Positions 25,853-39,800 of a stretch of 64,000 nucleotides of DNA are shown here, one piece after another. Source of the DNA: Synchiropus splendidus (lineage: Eukaryota; Chordata; Actinopteri; Syngnathiformes; Callionymidae); the NCBI RefSeq assembly GCF_027744825.2, contig NC_071336.1, positions 19,898,501 to 19,962,500 of the forward strand, given 5' to 3'. How positions within the stretch are numbered: position 1 is the stretch's first letter; each line of letters opens with the position of its first letter. Both the position numbers and the translations under genes were made by a program. Below the pieces are notes generated by a model that searched no databases, was not told the origin of the DNA, and was given only the letters and a program-made list of their open reading frames with translations.

Positions 25853-28800
25853 ACGTACGTAGCCCCTGTGACGCCCTGACTTTGTTTATTAGCAGTTCAT
25901 TCCATGATTGAAATGGGGGTTTGTGTTCTTCTGAGCCGTAAATCAGCATCTCTGCTGGCATTTAGTGCTTTGTTTCCCATTTCAATCAAACACCCACGTC
26001 ACTTGTTATGAGTCCTCAGCACTCCTACTAACTTCTCTGCCGAGTCTTGTATCACTGACAGATGGTACGCTATGCCTCTGCCATTTTTCAAGTTGTACTG
26101 AGGATTGTCTGCCGCATTGTCCTCAAGAGTCATATCAATTTTGGAGACCTCTGAATGGGATTTTGTAGATTATAGCATGAATTTTAATTTTAACATTGAC
26201 ACTGAGAAACAAGTAAAAAAAATGTTTTTCAGTTTTTCTCGCTCAGTTGTCACAACATGATTGTATTTATTTGTATTCTCTAAACTTGTTTATAGAACAG
26301 TAGTAACATTGATGCTTTTCAATCCCCACTAATTATCACACTACTCCAGATTGTACTTCAGAACATTCATTGGTTTGTTTTGTGAACCTGTTGTTGTAAT
26401 AGAGATTGAAACTGATTTTTAGTTAATTTGTCCCTTCATTTACAGTTATCTTGCACTTTAGGGACATTTTGTACTCAAATTTTAGAACGTATTAAGACGA
26501 GAAGCCCTCTTCATGTTGACACTACAACCCAGACAAGAGCCTTTTGTGTTCAGGGGAATGTTATTTTGTCTTTTCGCTTACTTACTACATTATTGTCGCC
26601 TGCACTCACCCTCTGTGTGAAAGGCTGAGCAATTTAGGAGCATACACAAACATACACTCTTGAACAAAGAGCTGCTTCACACCTCGGTGCCACAGTCAGT
26701 TGAGAGCAAAGCAACTAAAACGAGGTATGCAAGCCCTCCTCTGTGTTATCATGTAATTCACTGTGGTGTGGAAACATGCTGGTGCTGAGCGGTCACAGAC
26801 TGGTCTTCCCTACCTCCTGTGTCCTCCATTGTCTCGATCCTGGCTATTAAGTTAAATGGGGCTCCAGCAGGAAGCTGGAGAGCTGTTTATGACCCGAGCA
26901 GGGTACCATCGCCCGCAACTAGTTTACTAATGGACGGTGCCCCACCTAAATAAAGCTTAATGGCTCATTTAATCGCTTTTCAGTCTTCACTAGGAATTAA
27001 AGGCTCAGGAAAATTCCATGAAGAAAATGTTAGTTTATGTGCTCCACCTCTCTTAAAAGTTGCCAATAGTTTGGCTAGTAATTTTATTGTTCTAATACAT
27101 AGGTTTTTTCATGTCATTGTAGTATGCTGTCTATTTGAATGCAATTTTGTTGGAAGCATAACAAAATAGTTTCTTTGTTCCTATGCAGGCTTCTTTATAG
27201 TTTAGCTTTCAACGCTCGCTTTCTGAAGCACCTATGGTACTTGATAACATCTATGACAACAAAAATGATCACAGGGTGAGTTTTTTTGCAACTAATAAAA
27301 ATTTGAGAAAACATTTGAACATTAAATTTTAAATTGTGCTCCTTCCTGTCATTATCCTCTATCTCTCTAGGTCCATGGTACCGCTGCTGCAGCTGATCTC
27401 TAGAGGCTCTCCTATGTCATTTGAAGACTCCAACCGCATCATTCCACTCTTCTATCTCTTCAGCTCGCTCTTCAGCCACTCGCTTATCTCAGTGCATGAC
27501 AGCGAGTTTTTTGGTAGTGAAATTGATGGTAGGGGGGTTCATCAAATACATCAATATGATTTCCTTTCCTTATTCATGTCTCTGTAGTTATGACAAGAAA
27601 TGAAGTGTATCTTTCTGGATAGTGAAGCAGTAAGTAGTTGGCCACATCCATTTTAGCAACTGATGTGCTCTACCATCCATTACATCACCTGAAAGTAGTA
27701 TGAGTTATTTCACTCTAGATGTTAATTTGGGGAACAAGAAATCATTGAATGATCATGAAGTGCAGTTCGTGATGATCATGAAGTCAATTAAGTACTTGCA
27801 GATCAGACAAGTTATTCCCAAAAAAGATCTACACATCATACATAATATTTAAACATCAAGATGGTTGTGTTAATGTTGTGTTTAAGTGCAGCCAAAAAGG
27901 ATCCCAACTATCACCTCTAAAAGAGTACATCCTCCTCTGCACTTGATTATCCATCTATTAGCTTCAATCTCCTTTCTTAAGTGTCCTTATAAAAATAATA
28001 TATTGTCATTGTGGCTTGTTTTCAGCAGCACTGCACTCTCAGGCTGCCAGATAAATGTGAAAATCAATATTTGCTATAGACGCTTGAATTCATTCTCGCC
28101 CTCAACAGGTCAGACACAGTCCTCCATGATGCCCTTCACACTGTCCGAGCTGGTGACACTGTCTCGCTGTCTGCGAGACGCGTGCCTCGGAATTATCAAG
28201 CTGGCATATCCCGAAACAAAAGCAGAACATCGAGAGGAGTACATGGCTGCCTTTCGCAGTGTTGGCGTGAAAACCAACAATGAAGTACAGCAGCGTATTC
28301 AAGCTGAGCAGAAACGCTGGGTACAGTTGTTCAAGGTAAGGCAGCTGCACACTGCTCCAAAATATATTGGAACTGTGGTGTGCCAGCTCTGTCCCAAAAG
28401 GTGGTTCAGTGATGAGTTTTTTTTTTTTTTTTAAAGCATGACTTGAAGCAAAGTCGTTGTCAAAGGAACACAACACAACTTGAGTATATTTTTGATTTGT
28501 GACTTCAATTCCTTCCCAATAACTAATGATGATGATGATGATGATGATTAAATTATATAGGAAATAGAAAAGCTTCTCTTTTTAATTTAATGGGCTGTTT
28601 TAATATCTACACAAGTTTGTACATTTTTTTTCATGATTGTTTTTGTTATATAAAATTGCCCCTTTTATACATTGCCTCATTTACTCTTCGATTCGTCATC
28701 TTAGGCTCAACAAATCACAGTACCATGTGCCATGTGCCGTGCCATGGAAACGGTTTGTTACATGTCTCCTTGCAATTGATAGACTTGCCCAGTTATTGAA

Positions 28801-30751
28801 TGACATTGAGGAGCTTTTGACCTAATGACCTTATTTAAGGTGGAATTTATCTAACCCTAACCCTGCACCAAGCCAAGTACATACAAGGTGTGTAGATTAA
28901 AATGTGAAAGGTGTACTATCAACCTAGTTAATCAAAATTATGACGGAGCTGAAGTCAAAATGTTTGCATCTGTTTATTATAAAATTATTCAAATGAATAC
29001 AAAACAAGTGTTCTAAGTCACGTAAAAGTGCATTAATATTAATTTAAAATGATCAAAATTCCTTTTATTTTCTCGCCTTATTTTTCAACACCCTCATTGT
29101 GCCTCCTTTCTGCCAGAAATATTTGAGAATTAAATTGAAACTGGCTCTCAATTCATTAGCAGTTAGCAGCATTCTCTTTGCTGGTGAAAATCAAGCATGC
29201 ATGCATGAACTGATAAAGACAGTGTGCCCCGTGTGATGCTGCACATCTGCTGGATATTTACCCAGACAAATAAGGCAGTATACATCAACCAGATTCTCCC
29301 TGGCTCTTTTTCTTGTTTCAGCCTTCCCTCTTCGCTTCTTATTCTAAAGTAGTCCATCAGTCCTTCCACGGTCAAAGAAGGGAGAATTAAGAAGTCAACA
29401 ATCCTGTTCCGAGAAAAGCCACGTTGGAAATTTTCATAAAAGATTTGTTCGAAGGCCTTTTGTCAGCTAAAACGACCCATTAAAGAAGTGGGGAGCAGGG
29501 AAAACGCATTTTCCAAATTGAACAGAAGGATTTACTGTCAGTTTAACGCTGCTGACCCCTAACACGTTAATGTTTGCTTCGTGTCACCTGCTGTCCCTCC
29601 CCATCTTTTATCACCTCTATTGTCGAGCTATCTATTTAATTGAAAGAAGTTAATTGAATGAAAATGATCAACTAAGCTTGTATTAATATTGCTAATGGAA
29701 CTTTCTTCTTGGCCATGTTTAGAGAAGGGTGTCATGCCGGAGTTTTGGAAAGGCCCATTAAGGCTTGCACTTAACCCGATGGGCTAATTAAGGAATGCTT
29801 ATTCATTCGTGGAGTCAGGGGGTAGGTCTGCTCCAAACCCATCGCTACACTCTTTTTACAACATTTTGCACTTGCCATTATTACGGACTCCCGTTGCCTT
29901 TCAGTGACTGGCTAGTATTGATCGTGGTTCTATGAAAATGGCGTGCTTTAGGGAAGAAGTGTTCGATTGAAACAATCCTGGCTGAATATATTACTGCCAA
30001 CAAACGAGTGAAACTATAACACCAGGCGTTACTGGTCACTTAACAAATCTTTACGCAATGACATGTGTGTAGTTATTTAGCAGATGTCTGACAGTGGTGG
30101 GCCAGACAAGCCACTTCCATGTTGCCAAAACAAAGGATTAATGCTTTTTGCAATAAATGTGGATGGAAGGTAATTTAGATTTTACTGTTATGCTGCCTTA
30201 AGTCTTGTGAGAAAGGCTTAATGTGATGATATGATTTTTTTTATGTCAAATACTTGTTTAAAATATCCTGACCGTCAAATTCACTGCTGCTTTGGTGATC
30301 TAAAAATCGTTCCTTATCATCACTTGTCATGAAAATGACACCTGCAGTAGTGGGAGAGACACATCTATGCTGCGTAATGAGGGCTGTCTTTGATGATAAT
30401 TCACATAAATTTAGCCTCCCTAGTGCAGTAATCAATATGTGAAGGTGCAGCAATAAAAACGACAATGCAACAATTGTTGACTATGAATCCATTACCTTCG
30501 TTTAATACCCAGAAAGCGCATAATCCAGAGCTGATTATTATCAGGAGTCAAGTCTCTCAGATCATAGTCTTAGTAGTCATAGTCATAGTCTTAGTAGTCT
30601 TTTGGGCAAATCATATCACAAGCAAGGAAGTGAACATGAACAAGAACCGAGAGAGAAGAGTTTGAAAACTGTTGGACAGACACCAGAGGAAAAAATATGA
30701 TGGATCAGACAATACCAAACTGAACTGGCACACATGGAGATTCAGGAGATG

Positions 30752-30828
<77 letters not shown>

Positions 30829-33800
30829 TATGTATTTTATTTATAGGAAATTTCATCCTGCTGGCTGCAAGCAAATGCTTGCTCCTATTTCAGTAACGCT
30901 ACCCTACATATATCGACTTTATTGCGCATATTTGTCATGGAGTAACAAACTATTCCTCAAAATCGTTATATACGCCACTGTATATTTGAATGAAGCATTA
31001 ATTATGAGATTAAAATGTGTGCATGTGACATATTTATTATGACAATTCAGACCTGTAGCATTGTGAATAATTTATATAGGAAAAAAAACATTGATTACTG
31101 GACTTTGGTGAAGAAAGTATCCCCCATGCATTTCTTTGATAGTATGCCTTCAGTTGGTTAAGGCTTGCTTTTATATCGTGTGTAAAATATTGCCGCAGTG
31201 CATGATGTCTTTATGTATTATGTCTTTATGGTTCATCTTCAGGTGATCACTAACTTGGTGAAGATGGTGAAGGCTCGGGACATAAGACGGCCCTTCTGTC
31301 CCACAGGTCACTGGCTCTCGGGGGAGGTCAACATCCGAGCTGATAAGGTGTTTGAAAACTGTTGATCTGAATTTTTTTTTGATCATTCTTTGATTTACAT
31401 AAGGACTAGATGATTGAATATTGTTTCCTTTCCCAGTGTGTTTTACGCCTTTTAATCTTAATTTTTTTTACAGCAATATTTTTAGTCCACCTTTTTTTGA
31501 CTAAACAAAACCTCTTCTAGGATTTTCCAGGCCCGAAAATAACAATGACTTTCTATTGGTTAACATGTGCTCTGCTGGTGTGGAAGCAAAAAAAAAAGAC
31601 TTAAGGCTTGTGGGAGACACATTATGGCTGGTGTGCATTGACTTATTTATGAAGTGTCTTCATGATTACATTTCAGACAAAATACAGAATACTATATTCG
31701 TATCAAAATTGAGTTATCAAGTCCAGTTCTAGCAGTAAACATCATTGCTCATTTGCTTTTCACCAGGTCACTCAGTTGTATGTTCCTTCTGCAAGACACG
31801 TATGGCGATCGCGAAGGATGGGCCGGATTGGACCTCTGCAGTCGACTCTTGATGGTAACTTGTATTTGATTTATTTATTTTAATTCTAGCTATACTTTTT
31901 ATCAATGTACCTGACTTTGTTAATTTTATTTTTTACTCGTCACATAAGTTACCAAGTGTGATTTGAGTTCAAAATGACTGGAATTAGATATCCGAATGAA
32001 AATCACAGATCAGCTTTTTTGGTTCCTGTGAAAAAGTGGTGTGAAAACAAGCCGCTAACAATGTGCGTGTGATCTCTCTAATGTCACTCAAACGCTCTAC
32101 AGGATAAATTCAATTAGTGTGAAAGTACCTGATGAACTCGGCCACATCTGCTGCTTGTGTTTGCCCGGCCTTTTCTCATTTCCTTAAATGGACAGGCCCG
32201 CTTCTGATGAACGAGCAACATATTGACTTCTCAGGGGCCATATTTCTCCGCAAAGATGGAAACCTGATGGGAAAATGCAGATCAGGTTGACTAATTGTGC
32301 AGAATAATTGAGCTGCAGTGGACACAGAGTGTTCATGGTGAAGTGCAGTAGCTATTGTTCCTATTTTTGTTTTTTCATTTCTTTTGACCAAGGAACGATA
32401 GAGCTTAGCAGTTAACTGTTGAATAATAATTTAAAATAAAATTTCAGCTTATTTGCATGAGAATACAAAAAAATATTGTTTATGTTCACATTAAAAATGA
32501 AATGTCAGCAACTATTGTTTTGTTTACACATACAGTTGAAAAATCACCACTCAACAACACAACAACAAAAGTCTTAATTTTCACGATACATCAAAACTGA
32601 CAAACTGAAAAGTGATTGATTCTTTTGGGTTGTTGTACAGTTGGTCTTGAGCCACCTCAGCTGTCGGTGTCAGAAGAGAGGCATCTCGCCATCCTCACGG
32701 AGCTTCCTTTTGTAGTTCCTTTCGAAGAGCGAGTCAAGGTAGGAAAACGTAGTTCAATGTACAGAATATAGACTAAGAGCTATCATCTTGTATTCGTGTA
32801 TACTTTCAAACAAATCTGCATTATTTATGTTGTCTTAAACCATTTTTTGCAGAAAACACAGCCCCATCTGTTCTCGGGTCAATTGATTTATTAAAGCTGC
32901 AAATCCATTATTTCTCTCTCAAAGTTTTTACACGGGTTAATAGGGATTCAATCGCTTTGTTGACTGTTAGTGTGAAACATAGACTGTTCAATTGCACACT
33001 GAAGTGAAGAGTGCATATGAATTAAAATGAAGTCTCTTAACATAAATAATGTGCATTAAATGACTTGTGTCCCTTCATGCTTCGTTTTAAAACAAACACT
33101 TCTTTCTAAATGTCTATGAAACTATGTATTTGTAACTGAAGACTGTTTTGCTACTTACTTAGTCACTCTGTTCGATATCCATTTGAAGCCATCAATGTTT
33201 TTATTTTTTAATTTTTTAATATCTTAATGTTTTGCACTGTGAACTACTAACTATGAACAACGGTTAATAATTTAGGGATGGTGATGGTGTGTGATTAAAA
33301 ACAAATCCTATCAACACTAAATATATTTATTGTGTTTGTGTTAGTTAATTCAGTGTGAGGGACTTAATAAGCTTTATAACTTCCTGTATCATTTATACTC
33401 CTTGAGGAAATTGAGTGAAACTAACCCTTACTGAGAGTGATCTTTGCACCATAGATCTTCCAGAGGTTAATCTACGCTGACAAACGTGACGTGCAGGGAG
33501 ATGGGCCATTCCCTAATGGCATCAATGTCACTATCAGACGCAACTACATCTATGAAGACGCCTATGATAAGCTGTCCCCTGAAAACGGTACTCTTTCCTC
33601 TACTTATTTTTGTCAGATTGAAATCTGCAGTTCAGTATTTGTATTGAATTTTTTTCATGTACGTGTGCTGGTCAGGTATAATAGATGTGAATGCAGCCTA
33701 ATAAATGTGGCGAGTGTTACTAAAACTGCTGTTAAGCTCTTAATATGGCGAATCAAGGTTCAGGTTATCCTTTAAGCTGAAGGTTAGATACTCTCCTTGT

Positions 33801-36800
33801 GCAGAGTATTGGATTTCAGTAAAGCGTAATTGTACCTCAGATTATTATAATGGAACCCATAAAAGCTGAATCAATTATTTTAAGTCACCTCCCTTTGTGT
33901 TTGAATTTGAAAGGGTACCGTGGCTGGGCAATCTGATTAAAAAGAGTAGTAGGATACCCAGACTTAAGACATGATCTATATCATTTATGTGTCTATAAGT
34001 TATTGCTGCTCTGATTTATCACTATACATTAATTATTCTGAGAGACGACCTTTTACTGAATTTGTTTTGAATATCCTGCAGGTGAGGAAAACGCTTTCTT
34101 GCATTTTCTTTTTTAAAGACCTTGCCTTTTTTTTAACAGGTAGTACTACTATGCCACTCTTTGTGGTGGAAATTGTAGTTTTTTATCAGAAATGAAATCT
34201 GATGTTTGTGGTTTTTAATTTTTGTTGTGTCTTAATGAAAGAAATATCCAATTCCATATACACCTATTTTGTGTAAATTGAAATACAACTGAAATACAGT
34301 ATTATCGATCAAGTACAGAATTTTCATCTGAAAGCTGCTGCAATTTATAAAATCACAACTATATATATATTTTTGGATGTTTTTAAGCATCAAATGGATT
34401 GTGCCTTCTTTCCATAGAACCTGACCTAAAGAAACGAATAAGAGTACATCTGCTGAACGCTCATGGTCTAGATGAAGCAGGAATTGATGGAGGCGGGATT
34501 TTCCGCGAGTTCCTCAACGAGCTTCTCAAGTCAGGCTTCAACCCTAACCAGGGCTTCTTTAAGACCACCAACGAGGGCCTACTGTACCCCAGCCCTGCTG
34601 CAGAGATGCTGGTTGGAGACTCCTTCACGAGACACTACTACTTTCTGGGTCGAATTCTCGGAAAAGTAAGTACGAAAACACAGAGTTATTCTAATTTTAA
34701 ATACATTCTCTTTAGAGGAACTCCAGAAGTTACATTGTTACAATGACACGATTAGCTGATAAAGTCTGATTGCGGTTCTTTTGTTTCAAGACTTGACCTT
34801 GCTGTCTGTGTACGTATCGACTTTTTGCATTTGTTCCAAAAAAGTGACACTGTCCTGAAAAATAGCTGTCAATTAATACTTCAGAGGATTTTTGGACTGG
34901 TGTAAGAACTTGAACTTGGCTCTTGAGCAAGCCTTGGTTTTAATGAGGCCCCTCCTTAAGCTGTTGACTGAGTTGTTTTTCAGTCCATTCCTTCCTCCGA
35001 TGGGACTATTTATTAGAGCCTAATGTTTTTAAATCATCCTTAATGCATGTGCTAGTGATTGTTTATCAAGGGGGGTGACTATCATCTCTTCCAGAGACGA
35101 ATTACCTCATGACAAGCGGTCGGCGTTCAATTAGGGCTTCCATTAGCCGATGATTCCTACCTCTTGTTTGTGTAGTGATTGCATTTGACTGGCACTAAAT
35201 CAGCCAAGCCCCACAGACAGGGCATAAATAAGCCTTCAAAGCATGTGGTAATAGCATTTTGATCTGTTTTACAGTCAAGAACACCAAAGTCTCTTCTTCC
35301 CTACTCCAAAGTGGCACAGGTCGACCCCTTTCCTCCCCTTGTCTCAGACCCCTCCTTTCCATCTCCATAATCTCTTCAAGTGAGAAATGGTCAATCAGCA
35401 GGTTCTGCTGCTCATCTTCTCCTCCTTCGATATTGTGCTCTTCATAGTCTGCTGCTAATGGTTCAGGCAATTAGGAAAGGGGAAATTAATTTGAATTTGA
35501 CTTTCAATTAACCCTTTCTTAAGTTCCCTTTTCTCCATAAAAATGGACGTTTGAGTGGCCATTTAAGGGATATATTGATATTTGTTTAGTGCCGTTATTG
35601 CCAGGGATAAAAGGCGAGCCTTTATATGGATTGCGATTGCATCACCACTATGCACTATGCACGCTCTGGCTCAAAGGACACAGGAGATTAATAATGTTAA
35701 TTAATGTCCGAGGCGTGCCATTGTTGTGGAGGTGATGTATTACTGGCAGGCATGGCCGCCAGAGGTACTCACTGAAATGGGATTGAACAACAGAATAGAG
35801 TCCAGCCCTAATCTTTCTTCCTCACTTGTCCACCTGGTTGACATGCAGAGATGCTTGAGTCGGAAATGTGGAAGTGTAAAGCGAGTTAGCGTACTCCCTT
35901 GTTTTATCCTTCATACTTTAATGGATGGAATCAAGTTTTGATGGAGGCTTATTTTTTTTTTGAAAGTCCCATCTTTCATGATGCTCATAAGCAGAGGTCC
36001 CTGTGCCTCGTTCACCTCTCATTAGAGCAAAATATCAAGTGTAATCAGAAGTGGCCTCTCTATTTGTTCCTCTTTGATACACTTATTTCCTTCCTTCATC
36101 GATCCGTCTCACAGTCCCCCCCTTTAGAGGTGTTCGTTGTTTGCACCCCTGATTGATGCTGATGCGTTTCTGAAGCATTATTACTTTATTGATTCCTAAT
36201 GTTGTAAATTTAAGACTTTATTTGGCAGCTAACAGAATGCACCTGCAGTGTTGCTGGCATTTATTCCACCTGATGGTGCTGCGATCTGCTTTAATTGCGT
36301 TGCCACTGCACTCACTTATATTAAAAGGCCTGGGCTGTAATAATTAATTCATTCCTTCCAGAGTCATTTTGGCACAATTTCTGGCCATAAACAGCCATAA
36401 ATAAAGTAAGTGGCATCGAGAAAAATAAGCCTGGAGGTTTTTTTTTCACTAATAGTTCGTGCTAGCTTTCCCCAGCAAGTATTATTGATAGGTTTCAAGG
36501 GGCTGACAAGCACATATGGCCTGAAATGAGCAGTAGCCACAAGAGAGATGCTAAGTGGATTATTTTGCATAAAAACGGACTATGTTTGAAGTTGTTCAAT
36601 TAACCTGTGTTTAGAAAATAGCCATGATTTACGTGCGTCTGTATCAGCGAGTATGTGTGTGAGAGATAGAGAGCGTGAATGTGTGTTTAAGATGCATGCA
36701 TTATGGAAATTCACTAGATTTATAATCCATTTAGCTGATGCAGTTAGGGTTTTAACGCTATCATTTATTAAGACCTCTGTATTCGGGCTCTTTTTCGTAC

Positions 36801-39800
36801 CATTCCAGTACATTAGCTTTGGGTTTTATGACTCACCTGCCTGCTGGTGGTTCTTAATAGCAATAGAGGTCAAGGTGAGAATTGGTATTTATAAAGTTTG
36901 CAGGAAGTGAAAACAAAGCCTGCGTGATTTTAGGTGAATTGTGTCTTGTGTTGAGCTGTTGGTCATGCTGAAGGAGCCGTATTTACGGGTTGCATCACAT
37001 CACCGTTCATATCAGGGGTGTTTCATTTGTCGTCTATTGCAATCTGTTTAATGAATGTTCATGTTCTGTCACAGGCGCTGTATGAGAACATGCTGGTGGA
37101 GTTGCCCTTCGCCAGCTTCTTCTTGTCCAAACTGTTGGGTACAAGTGCAGATGTAGACATTCACCATCTTGCCTCGTTGGACCCCGAGATGTACCGTAAT
37201 CTCCTCTTCCTCAAGAGCTATGAGGGAGACGTAGAGGAACTGGGCCTCAACTTCACTGTGGTCAATAATGACCTGGGAGAAGCACAGGTATAGAGAAATT
37301 TGTGTGATGGTGAACTTTTGCCTTTGAATTGGTGGGAGCAATAGTGGGTGGTACTCTTGATGCTGATTGAATGTTGATTCTAAATTTCAGTGAAAATTTT
37401 TTTTGGCATTGGTTATTTACTAGCAATATATTGGGAAAGGAATAACTAAATAATTCTTACAAGGCACGGTTTCCGGCAGGATTTTTTGAAACCGTGGCTT
37501 TGAGATAATAATGGGAATTAACAGAACAGAATTTCTTTTTATTTTTGGGGAAAATACTGCATATGTCATTTCCGTTATTTGTAGTGTAAACGTTGCCTCT
37601 CATTCATGCCCCTCGTGTGGGTGTCTTCGCTGTGCCGTTAATAATTAATTTCTCTCTGATGCACGGCTTTTCAACTGGGGCCAAGATAAAGCATGATGCT
37701 TCAGTGACCCCCAGCTCTGCTGCAGTTGAGGCAGTCTGTCGACCACTTGACTATCGCTTACTGAAATGACACCTCTGATCATGCCTCGCTGGGGCTTTTA
37801 AGCATGTTGTCTTCAGAGCTCAACACCGTGAGACCACCTGCAGGATGAATATCTGGACCAAGGCAAGCACTCTACTGAGAGCCTATATTTGTTCAGGACC
37901 TAAACGGCTCCTATTAGCTCTTCTCAAACACCACCTGAAACGGTTGAGTTACAATGTAGCACTCCTGGCCGCAAATAGGGCATTGCAAACGCGATAGGGA
38001 AAACAATTTGTGAGAGATTAGGCACACACCCGGGAGCTGTCTGCCCTGCATTTGCCCTCTGCAGATAACCAAAGCAAGCAAGATAACGACAGTAATTCTC
38101 TTACATTAGCACATAATCAGAATCCGCTGCGGGGGTGAAAAAAGCGGGAAATGATTACCTGTCAGGGCAAAGTGAGTGGGACCACTTACATTAGAAGTTC
38201 AATCGCACTGTTTCAAATACCTTTGTGGAGATGTCAGGAGGTTTTTGCCGGACTACGTCAGTGGCCTTTATTGTTTATGTTGTAACTCTTGAATGTACCT
38301 AATATACAAGTACGGTAACATCCGACTTACGACCTGCTCGACAGACGTCCACCCGTACTTACGACCACGGCCAGCAGATTCTTTTTTTTTTTTTTCAATT
38401 CAATGTCTGGCAGCGCAGCATGTAGCTGCCAGCAATGCGTACGGCAATTATGGCAGCCAGCCGGCATCGCGTACTTGATATATAATAGTAGTCAATCGAA
38501 AAAGTTGCTTAAAAACGCAACAGATTGACATAGTGTATCCTATACAGTAGTACCTATAACCCTCGCGTCGGGCATTTTGAATGGCATTCGACTTATGTCC
38601 AATCTGACTTAGGACCTGTTGGTCGGAACCCATCCAGGTGGTAAGTTGGATGTTACGTGTGTATAATATGTAAATTATTGTGTGCTACACAACGTTTTGT
38701 TTTCTTTTCAAGGATTTTTTTCATCAGAATATTAAGTATATTATATTAGTATATTATATAAGTACAAGTGCAATGTCAATTATTTTGATTCTATGATAAT
38801 TCCAGAGGCTCCAACAAATTTCACTGGAATCATCCAAGTCCCTAGAAGGAAAGAAAAAAACAGGAGGATAACAAGATTTTTTTTGTTGATTATGGATTCA
38901 CTTATTGAAAATAAAAAAAAAGGATATCCTATGTGAGTCATACTTAGTTCTACTTTTGTAATGAAAGTTTGGCACGTTTGTTGTGTGCCCTTTTTCAATT
39001 TATGAATTTAAATTATTTACTCTCAAGTGCAGACAACCACATTGGAACATTTTGAAAGCAAAGAAGCTAAGTTCAATGTGTAACACCCAATTTCATTTAT
39101 TTGTTCATCTTCAGAATAAAACTATCTTAACAAAATTCACTGTAATGTAATGTCTTTGCAGTGGCATACGTTTGATTAAGCAGACCAACCCATTGACAGG
39201 TGCTCAGAATAATGTCAATTAAAAAATAGCTTCCTGCTGTGGTTTATCCAGGTGGTCGAACTGAAGGTGGGAGGAAAGGACATTCCTGTCACGACAGCCA
39301 ACCGGATTGCCTACATCCATCTTGTGGCTGACTACAGATTGAACAAGCAGATTCGACCTCACTGCCTGGCCTTCAGACAAGGCCTGGCGAATGTGGTGAA
39401 CCTGGAGTGGCTGCGCATGTTCGACCAGCAGGAGATCCAGGTCATTAGAAATGGTCGTGAAACACTGCACTTGATCACGTGTACAAATATCTGATCTGCT
39501 CTCAACAGGTGCTGATATCTGGAGCTCATGTGCCAATTTGTCTGGATGACTTAAAAAAGTTCACCAACTACTCAGGTACTTGAAATGAGCGTCATACATT
39601 TGGGTGAAGCTTTTCATCACTTGAGTTTACCAAGGTGATCATGACATTACGCACCAGGACTGAACACACCTTGAAATTAATAGTCCATTTATGACTTCAC
39701 GATTGAAGTCCCATCGGGTGTTAGGACAGAAATAATATCAAGGAAACAAGTATCACTAATTAATTCCAAGATGGGCAGCATATTCCTGAAAGATGGTGTG

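Noticed and set aside
25609..25961. Long open frames on both strands across the CA repeat
   Set aside because: They are low-complexity Cys-Val or Thr-His translations of a microsatellite, with no splice or domain support.
30611..31042. Open frames with long Ile-Tyr runs
   Set aside because: They arise from the (AT)36 array.
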